Origin: an uncultured Oscillospiraceae bacterium
Lineage (GTDB): Bacteria > Bacillota > Clostridia > Oscillospirales > Ruminococcaceae
Direction: 5' to 3'
Assembly: GCA_910579545.1 (NCBI GenBank)
Contig: CAJTVI010000001.1
Location: 1-64,000 of the forward strand
Length of the DNA: 64,000 nucleotides
Shown: positions 58,637 through 64,000 of the stretch, piece after piece
Layout: the number at the start of each line of letters is the position of its first letter
Numbering within the stretch: position 1 is the first letter of the stretch
The notes under the pieces: model-generated
Database searches by the model: none
The model's input: the letters and a program-made list of their open reading frames with translations, nothing else
Told to the model about the DNA's origin: nothing
Position numbers and translations under genes: made by a program

Positions 58637-59236
58637 TTGGTAGTTTTCTGGGTTGTTCTGGCGGCTTTGGCCGGCGTTTTTCTGGCCCTTGCCTTTCGCA
58701 AAAACGGCCGGCAGGGGCTGCGCCGGGGGGTTCTTCTTCTGCTGTTTGCCGCCGTGTTTGTGGGGCTGGACCAGGCTGTAAAGTATTGGGCCCGCACTGT
58801 GCTGCAGCCGGTGGGCAGCATGCCGTTTATCCCGCACCTGCTCCAGCTGCGCTATGTGCTCAACACCGGCGCCGCCTTTAGTATGCTGGAGGGCAAGCAG
58901 CTGTTTTTGACCCTGTTTACCGGCCTGGTGCTTGCCGGCATTGGCGGGTACCTGATCCTTGATCCCCCCAAAAAGCGGCTGGAATACCTTGCCTGGGTGC
59001 TGATCCTGGCCGGCGGCGTGGGCAATCTGATCGACCGGGCGGCCCGTGGCGCCGTGGTGGATCTTTTTGACACCCTGTTTATCGAGTTTGCCGTTTTTAA
59101 CGTGGCGGATATCTGCATCACGGTAGGGTTTGCTCTTTTGCTGCTGTTCTACCTTTTACAGGAGTTTGCCGGGCGCAAAAAGGCGGCACGCCGGGACGAA
59201 ACGGATACAGACCCGCAGAGCGATGAAACAGCTTGA
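58637..59236 (+). CDS. lspA: Lipoprotein signal peptidase (signal peptidase II)
   Basis: A 199-residue membrane aspartic protease that cuts prolipoproteins, including the three at 19117-22166. The catalytic Asp are in GNLIDRAARG and FNVADICIT. Other parts are LDQAVKYWA and LNTGAAFSML. An extra N-terminal helix (residues 1-20) precedes the normal first helix, and a charged tail of about 25 residues follows. TTG 58637 lies 10 bases after AAGGAG. Confidence 0.94.
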   Translation: MVVFWVVLAALAGVFLALAFRKNGRQGLRRGVLLLLFAAVFVGLDQAVKYWARTVLQPVGSMPFIPHLLQLRYVLNTGAAFSMLEGKQLFLTLFTGLVLAGIGGYLILDPPKKRLEYLAWVLILAGGVGNLIDRAARGAVVDLFDTLFIEFAVFNVADICITVGFALLLLFYLLQEFAGRKKAARRDETDTDPQSDETA

Positions 59237-60137
59237 ATTTACCGTGCCGGCCGAGGCTGCCGGCCAGCGGCTCGACCAGTTCCTTTCCGGGCAGGACACC
59301 GGGCTTTCCCGCTCAGCGCTGGGGGCTCTGGCGGGGCAGGGCATGGTGCTGTGCGGCGGCCAGCCTGCCGGCAAAAGCCTGCGGCTCAAAGCGGGGGACC
59401 GCGTGCTGCTTACCATCCCTCCCGCACGCGAAACAGCGGCCCGGCCGCAGGATATCCCGCTTGAGATCCTATATGAGGACGAGGACCTTTTGGTGGTCAA
59501 CAAGCCCAAGGGCATGGTGGTGCATCCCGCGCCGGGCAGCCCGGACGGCACCCTGGTCAACGCGCTGCTCTGGCATTGCGGGGCCAGCCTTTCCGGCATT
59601 GGGGGCGAGCTGCGGCCCGGCATCGTGCACCGTATCGACAAGGACACCAGCGGCCTTCTGGTGGTAGCCAAAAACGACGCCGCCCACACCGCCCTGAGCG
59701 CCCAGATGGCGGTGCACAGCATTCGCAGGGTCTACCACACGGTGGTGTATGGCCGGCTGCGGCAGGGCGGCGCGGTGGAGGCCCCCATCGGCCGGCACCG
59801 CGTTGACCGCAAGCGGATGGCCATCGACGCCGGCGGCAGGTACGCCTACACCGCCTACGAGGTGCTGGCGGCCTACCGCGATTTTACCTACCTTGCCTGC
59901 CAGCTTAAAACCGGGCGCACCCACCAGATCCGGGTACATCTGGCCAGCATCGGCCACCCGGTGGCGGGCGATGCCGTATACGGCCCCAAAAAGGTGCTTA
60001 AAAGCCTTTCGGGGCAGTGTCTGCACGCCAAGGTGCTGGGGTTTGTGCACCCCTCGACCGGGCAGTATATGGAATTTGACGCTCCGCTGCCCGAGTATTT
60101 TACCCGGTTTTTGGCCGGCCTTGGCCCGCCGGAATAA
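59223..60137 (+). CDS. rluD: RluA/RluD-family pseudouridine synthase
   Basis: A 304-residue rRNA or tRNA pseudouridine synthase with an N-terminal S4 domain (GQRLDQFLSGQDTGLSRSAL). The catalytic HRIDKDTSGLLVVAK holds the active Asp, and KTGRTHQIRVHLASIGHPV is the family C-terminal block. The ATG at 59223 overlaps the lspA stop by 14 bp, the usual coupling. The substrate (23S or other) is inferred by location only. Confidence 0.93.
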   Translation: MKQLEFTVPAEAAGQRLDQFLSGQDTGLSRSALGALAGQGMVLCGGQPAGKSLRLKAGDRVLLTIPPARETAARPQDIPLEILYEDEDLLVVNKPKGMVVHPAPGSPDGTLVNALLWHCGASLSGIGGELRPGIVHRIDKDTSGLLVVAKNDAAHTALSAQMAVHSIRRVYHTVVYGRLRQGGAVEAPIGRHRVDRKRMAIDAGGRYAYTAYEVLAAYRDFTYLACQLKTGRTHQIRVHLASIGHPVAGDAVYGPKKVLKSLSGQCLHAKVLGFVHPSTGQYMEFDAPLPEYFTRFLAGLGPPE

Positions 60138-60253
60138 GCTGCGCGGCGGCACGGGATCGGCCAGCCGGCAAAGACGCCGCAAAAAAGCGGCGGCGAAAGA
60201 AGAAAACGAACTGCCGCATATTTGCAAGGAGACGCAAGGGGGAGGGGAGCTGC

Positions 60254-60592
60254 TTGCCAAAGGAACAAAAGCGTTTTTGGCTGCTCTCCCTGGCCGTGCT
60301 GTTGGTTGTGTGCGGCGCGTCCCCGCTCTTTTTTGCGCCGTTTGATCAGGCAGACCCGCCCCAGCCCTGCGGCCAGCCGGCCAGCCTGGAAGAGCTGCTA
60401 TGGGTGGATCTCAACACCGCCACCCTTGAGCAGCTCTGCACCCTGCCCGGCATTGGCGAGGCGCGCGCCGGGGCCATCCTCGATTACCGGCAGGCGCACG
60501 GCGGGTTTGGCCGTTTGGAGGATGTCTGCGCGGTGAGCGGCATCTCCCCAAAAATCGTGGAGGGGTGGGATGGCCTTGCCTATGTCTCGTAA
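60254..60592 (+). CDS. ComEA-like helix-hairpin-helix DNA-binding protein
   Basis: A 112-residue protein with an N-terminal membrane helix (FWLLSLAVLLVVCGASPLFF) and a C-terminal HhH pair: VDLNTATLEQLCTLPGIGEA, ILDYRQAHGGFG and VSGISPKIVEG. This is the DNA-binding half of ComEA without the longer linker domain. ComEA receives DNA at the membrane during transformation, but no comEC is seen. TTG 60254 follows GGGAGGGGAG. Confidence 0.82.
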   Translation: MPKEQKRFWLLSLAVLLVVCGASPLFFAPFDQADPPQPCGQPASLEELLWVDLNTATLEQLCTLPGIGEARAGAILDYRQAHGGFGRLEDVCAVSGISPKIVEGWDGLAYVS

Positions 60593-60667
60593 CCTTCGGG
60601 ACATAGAGTCTTGCTGTGATTCGTCAAATCGTGAGAATCTTTTAGCTAAAAACAGGAGGAAACGCCG

Positions 60668-62836
60668 ATGGAAACCGCCGCAGCACAAACGATTTTTATC
60701 AACCGGGAACTCAGCTGGCTGGATTTTGACAAGCGGGTGCTTGCCCTTGCCAAGGAAAAAAGCGTGCCCTTGGGCGAACGGCTCAAGTTTGCCGCCATCT
60801 ACGCCAGCAACCTGGACGAGTTTTTTATGGTGCGGGTGGGCTCGCTCTACGACCAGACCCTCCTCAAGGACGAAAAGCCCGAGAACAAAACCAACATGAC
60901 CGCCGCCCAGCAGCTGGAGGCCATTATGCCCAAGGCGGCGCAGCTGCAGGAGCAGTGCGACAAAAGCTACGCAAAGCTGCTGGACGCGCTGGAAAAGCTG
61001 GGCTATCAAAAGATCAACTTTGAAAAGCTTACCAAGGAGCAGGAGCGCTTTTGGAAAAAGTATTTCCAAACCGAGCTGTTCCCGGTGCTCTCGCCCCAGA
61101 TCATCGACCACCGGCACCCCTTCCCATTTTTGCGCAACCAGCAGATCTACCTCTGCGCCACCTTAAAGGACAAGGGCGCCGCCGAGGTATACTACGGCAT
61201 CATCCCCATCAGCAGCCAGTTTGAACGGATGCTTTTTGTAAAGGAAAACGGCATTACACAGTATGGCCTGGTGGAGGAGTTGGTGGCCCATTTTGCAAAC
61301 CTGGTGTTTGAAAAAAACACCCTGCAAAAAAAGTGCCTTTTTAGGGTGACCCGCAACGCCGACATCACGGTGGACGAGGGCATGTTCGACCACGATATCG
61401 ACTACCGCGAGGTAATGAGCGAGCTGCTGAAAAAGCGGCGCAAGCTGGCGGCGGTGCGCCTGCAGTTCTGGCAGGAGGCCCCGCAGGAGATCGTCAAGTT
61501 CCTCTGCGGCAAGCTGCTGCTGCCCGCGCAGCAGTGCTTTATCCAAAAAAGCCCGCTGGATCTGTCCTGCCTGTTCCGGTTGTCCGGCCGGCTCTCGTCC
61601 GATGGGCTGGCCGACCAGTTCTACCCAGCCGCAAGGCCGATGCAGGCCCCGGCCGGCTTTGACCTTACCGCCCAGGTGGCCAAGCGCGATCTGCTGATCG
61701 CCTACCCCTACCAGAGCATCCGGCCCTTTATCAAGATGCTGATGAAGGCGGCCTTTGACCCGGACGTTGTCTCGATCAAGATGACCCTCTACCGCATGGC
61801 GGCCGACTCGCAGATCGTGCAGGCGCTGGTAGCCGCGGCCGAAAACGGCAAGGAGGTGGTCACGGTAGTCGAGCTGCGCGCCCGGTTTGACGAGCAGAAC
61901 AACATCGACTGGTCCAAGCAGCTGGAGCAGGCCGGCTGTACCGTGATCTACGGCTTTGACGACTACAAGGTGCACTCCAAGCTGACCCTCATCACCCGCA
62001 AGCAGAATGGGCGGTTTGCCTATATCACCCAGATCGGCACCGGCAACTACAACGAAAAAACCAGCGAGCTGTATACCGACCTTGCCTTTGTCACCTCCAA
62101 CCAGGCGGTGGGGGAGGAGGCGGCCGCCGTGTTTAACAATCTGGCGGTGGAGCGGCTTACCCCCACCGCCAGCGAGCTGCTGGTGGCCCCGCTCTGCTTT
62201 AAGAGCGTGCTTTTAAAGGAGATCGAGGCCGAGGTCGAGGAGGCAAAGCTGGGCCGCCCCAGCCGGATCATCCTGAAAAACAACTCGGTGAGCGACAAGG
62301 ATCTCATGCTGGCCCTCTCGGACGCCTCCTGCGCCGGGGTACAGGTGGACATGATCGTGCGCGGCATCTGCTGCATGCGCGCCGGGGTGCCGGATGCCAC
62401 CGAAAATATCCGCATCCGCAGCATTGTGGGGCGGTACCTGGAGCATTCCCGCATCTACGCCTTTGGCGCCGAGGACCGGCTGCGGGTCTATATTGCCTCG
62501 GGCGACTTTTTGACCCGCAACACCGAACGCAGGGTCGAGGTTGGGGTGCGCATCCGGGACGCCGTCCTCATCAAAAAGCTGATGGGCCTGCTGGACCTGG
62601 AACTACGGGACAATGTCAACGCCCGCCAGATGCGGCCGGACGGCAGCTATGTAAAGGTAAAGCCGGCCGAGGGCGAGCCGCTGGTGGACAGCCAGATGGC
62701 CCTGTACGAATACTTTAAGGACGGCTTTGCGGTTCCGGCAGCTAAGGCCCCGGCCAAAAAGCCAAAGCCCGCCGCAAGGCCAAAGCCGGCCCCCAAAAAG
62801 GGCTTTTTGGCAAAGCTGATCGGCCGCCGGCGCTAA
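60668..62836 (+). CDS. ppk1: Polyphosphate kinase 1
   Basis: A 722-residue kinase making polyphosphate from ATP. The N-terminal domain starts FINRELSWLDFDKRVLALA. The phospho-His is in YKVHSKLTLITRK (about residue 438), and a second conserved His in RYLEHSRIYAFG. LYRMAADSQIVQALVAAAEN and GTGNYNEKTSELYTDLA are family blocks. A basic tail of about 40 residues (KAPAKKPKPAARPKPAPKKG) is an addition. AGGAGG precedes ATG 60668. Confidence 0.96.
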   Translation: METAAAQTIFINRELSWLDFDKRVLALAKEKSVPLGERLKFAAIYASNLDEFFMVRVGSLYDQTLLKDEKPENKTNMTAAQQLEAIMPKAAQLQEQCDKSYAKLLDALEKLGYQKINFEKLTKEQERFWKKYFQTELFPVLSPQIIDHRHPFPFLRNQQIYLCATLKDKGAAEVYYGIIPISSQFERMLFVKENGITQYGLVEELVAHFANLVFEKNTLQKKCLFRVTRNADITVDEGMFDHDIDYREVMSELLKKRRKLAAVRLQFWQEAPQEIVKFLCGKLLLPAQQCFIQKSPLDLSCLFRLSGRLSSDGLADQFYPAARPMQAPAGFDLTAQVAKRDLLIAYPYQSIRPFIKMLMKAAFDPDVVSIKMTLYRMAADSQIVQALVAAAENGKEVVTVVELRARFDEQNNIDWSKQLEQAGCTVIYGFDDYKVHSKLTLITRKQNGRFAYITQIGTGNYNEKTSELYTDLAFVTSNQAVGEEAAAVFNNLAVERLTPTASELLVAPLCFKSVLLKEIEAEVEEAKLGRPSRIILKNNSVSDKDLMLALSDASCAGVQVDMIVRGICCMRAGVPDATENIRIRSIVGRYLEHSRIYAFGAEDRLRVYIASGDFLTRNTERRVEVGVRIRDAVLIKKLMGLLDLELRDNVNARQMRPDGSYVKVKPAEGEPLVDSQMALYEYFKDGFAVPAAKAPAKKPKPAARPKPAPKKGFLAKLIGRRR

Positions 62837-62870
62837 AAAACCGGGCGGCGGGCGCTTTGCGCAGCGTAAG

Positions 62871-62911
62871 GCAAACCGCGCCAACACACGAACATTGGCG
62901 CGGTTTGCTTT
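62871..62911 (+). terminator. Terminator after ppk1
   Basis: GCAAACCGCGCCAA (62871-62884) pairs perfectly with TTGGCGCGGTTTGC (62895-62908), followed by TTT. A 14-bp stem. Confidence 0.85.
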
Positions 62912-62993
62912 GGGCACGGCGGAATCGCCGGCAATCGGGCCGGGACGCCGGGAATTGTATCGCAGGCATAAAAGGAAAGGGGAGATGCAGGGC

Positions 62994-64000
62994 ATGAAAG
63001 CGTTTTGGCGTTTGGCTGCGGGGCTGCTCTGCGCGGCCCTGCTGATCTTCCCCGTTTATGCCGAGGACGGCCCAAACGCCGAAGGGGAGCCGCCAAACGG
63101 CGAGCCCGCGCGGGAGCTCAAGGCGGTGTGGCTTGTGCCGGGGCAGGACTTTTTGCTGCCGGAGAACCCCGCAGAGGCGCAGGCCGGGCTGAACGCCGCC
63201 CTGGACCAGATCGAAGCCTACGGCATGAACGCGGTGTTTTACCCCATCAACAGCGAGGCCGGGGCGCTGTTTGGCTCGCAGCAGTTCCCCGAAGCGACGG
63301 GGTACGACCTTGCCGGCTGGATCGAGGCGGGGGCCGCCGAGCGGGGCCTTAGCGCCTATGCCGTGCTGGACGCCTCCTTTTTGCCGGATGGGCAGGGCGG
63401 GTACGGCCCGCGCACCCTGCTTACGGCCGGGGGCGTACAGCAGGCCTGCGCCCTTGCGCGGGAGTTTTTGGCCGCCCATAAGCCAAACGCCCTTTTGCTG
63501 GACGGCTACTGCAACCAAAAAACCGCCGAAAGCATGGCCGCCTACCGGGCCGAGGGGGCCTCGATGGGGTTTGAAAACTGGGTGCGGGAGTGCACCACCT
63601 CGCTGGTGGTCAATGTACAGCAGGCTGCCGCGCAGGCCGCCCCCAACACCCGGTTTGGCCTTGTGGCCGGGCCGGTTTGGGCCAACGCCGCCAGCTTTGC
63701 GGGCGGCAGCGACACCGTCGCGGAGTACCAGATGCGCAGCGACGGCTTTGTGGACCTGCCCGCCATCCTGATTTTGGCCAGGCCCCAGATGCTGGCGGTG
63801 CGCTGCCCCGGCTCCACCACCGACGAACAGCTCAATTTCAGCAAGCTGCTCTCCTGGTGGGCGCAGCAGGCAAGCGAAGCCGGCTGCCGGGTCTACGCGC
63901 TGCTGGCAAACGACCGGCTGGGCGGCGACGAGCCGGGCTGGAAAGCCCCGGACCAGGTGATGCGGCAGGTGATCGCCAGCCGGGACACCGAGGGCTGCGG
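62994..64000 (+). CDS. Secreted GHL10-like glycosyl hydrolase-like protein (3' end outside window)
   Basis: At least 335 codons, open to the window edge. A signal peptide (FWRLAAGLLCAALLIFPVYA) precedes a mature protein with ELKAVWLVPGQDF and IEAYGMNAVFYPINSEAGAL, which fit the beta-strands of the GHL10/DUF187 family (E-x-R-G-V-W and F-N-T-V-F-F-Q-V-R in most members). These proteins act on surface or extracellular glycans; activity is unproven. ATG 62994 lies 9 bases after AAAGGGGAG; an in-frame ATG at 62985 is too close to it. Confidence 0.7.
   Translation, partial: MKAFWRLAAGLLCAALLIFPVYAEDGPNAEGEPPNGEPARELKAVWLVPGQDFLLPENPAEAQAGLNAALDQIEAYGMNAVFYPINSEAGALFGSQQFPEATGYDLAGWIEAGAAERGLSAYAVLDASFLPDGQGGYGPRTLLTAGGVQQACALAREFLAAHKPNALLLDGYCNQKTAESMAAYRAEGASMGFENWVRECTTSLVVNVQQAAAQAAPNTRFGLVAGPVWANAASFAGGSDTVAEYQMRSDGFVDLPAILILARPQMLAVRCPGSTTDEQLNFSKLLSWWAQQASEAGCRVYALLANDRLGGDEPGWKAPDQVMRQVIASRDTEGC

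Overview
The window comes from a GC-rich, spore-forming anaerobic Firmicute, most likely class Clostridia in the Oscillospiraceae/Ruminococcaceae neighbourhood. The evidence is gene content and order: SRP RNA-dnaX-ebfC-recR, yqfC-yqfD-phoH-ybeY-dgkA-era-yqzL-recO, spoIIGA-sigE-sigG, miaB-ymcA-mutS-mutL-miaA, and sepF-ylmH-divIVA-ileS-lspA-rluD all match the Bacillus/Clostridium pattern, and sporulation genes (spoIIGA, sigE, sigG, ylbJ, yqfC, yqfD, ylmC) are present. The species cannot be fixed from the sequence alone.

Layout. 1-330: right end of an IS481-like element. 409-4000: an accessory redox cassette of visibly lower GC, with a phytoene-desaturase-like flavoprotein, a coupled FAD/[2Fe-2S] reductase and a divergent GntR-type regulator; two copies of one palindromic operator lie in the shared promoter region. 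4154-9892: glycerol catabolism on the minus strand (glpK, a GlpA-like glycerol-3-phosphate dehydrogenase, a second flavoprotein, a DUF1667 protein) with the antiterminator GlpP; the glpK leader contains an intrinsic terminator and a competing helix, so GlpP-controlled attenuation is likely. 9990-16213: housekeeping genes (nth, glyA, an esterase, rarA, a Fur-family regulator, a metallo-hydrolase). 16430-22166: an accessory envelope locus with a Cys-rich small protein, a response regulator lacking its DNA-recognition helix, a sensor kinase, three paralogous lipoproteins and the stub of a fourth. 22304-26988: a small Cys protein, SRP RNA, dnaX-ebfC-recR, ylbJ.

27141-35760 is the yqfC-to-mutS2 block, including a 74-residue membrane protein, a structured RNA candidate and a yqzL gene with a displaced start. 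36027-41752 holds the sporulation sigma genes, ylmC and a few unrelated genes. 42025-43968 is an LTA-synthase-like sulfatase. 44267-51985 is tRNA modification and mismatch repair. 52065-60137 is cell division (sepF, ylmH, divIVA) followed by ileS, lspA and rluD. The end carries a ComEA-like protein, ppk1 and the start of a GHL10-like secreted protein.

Most of the window is conserved core. The places most likely to hold undescribed biology are the redox cassette with its FadR-type operators, the two-component/lipoprotein locus, the attenuated glp leaders, and the RNA between era and yqzL. No tRNA, rRNA or CRISPR array was seen.
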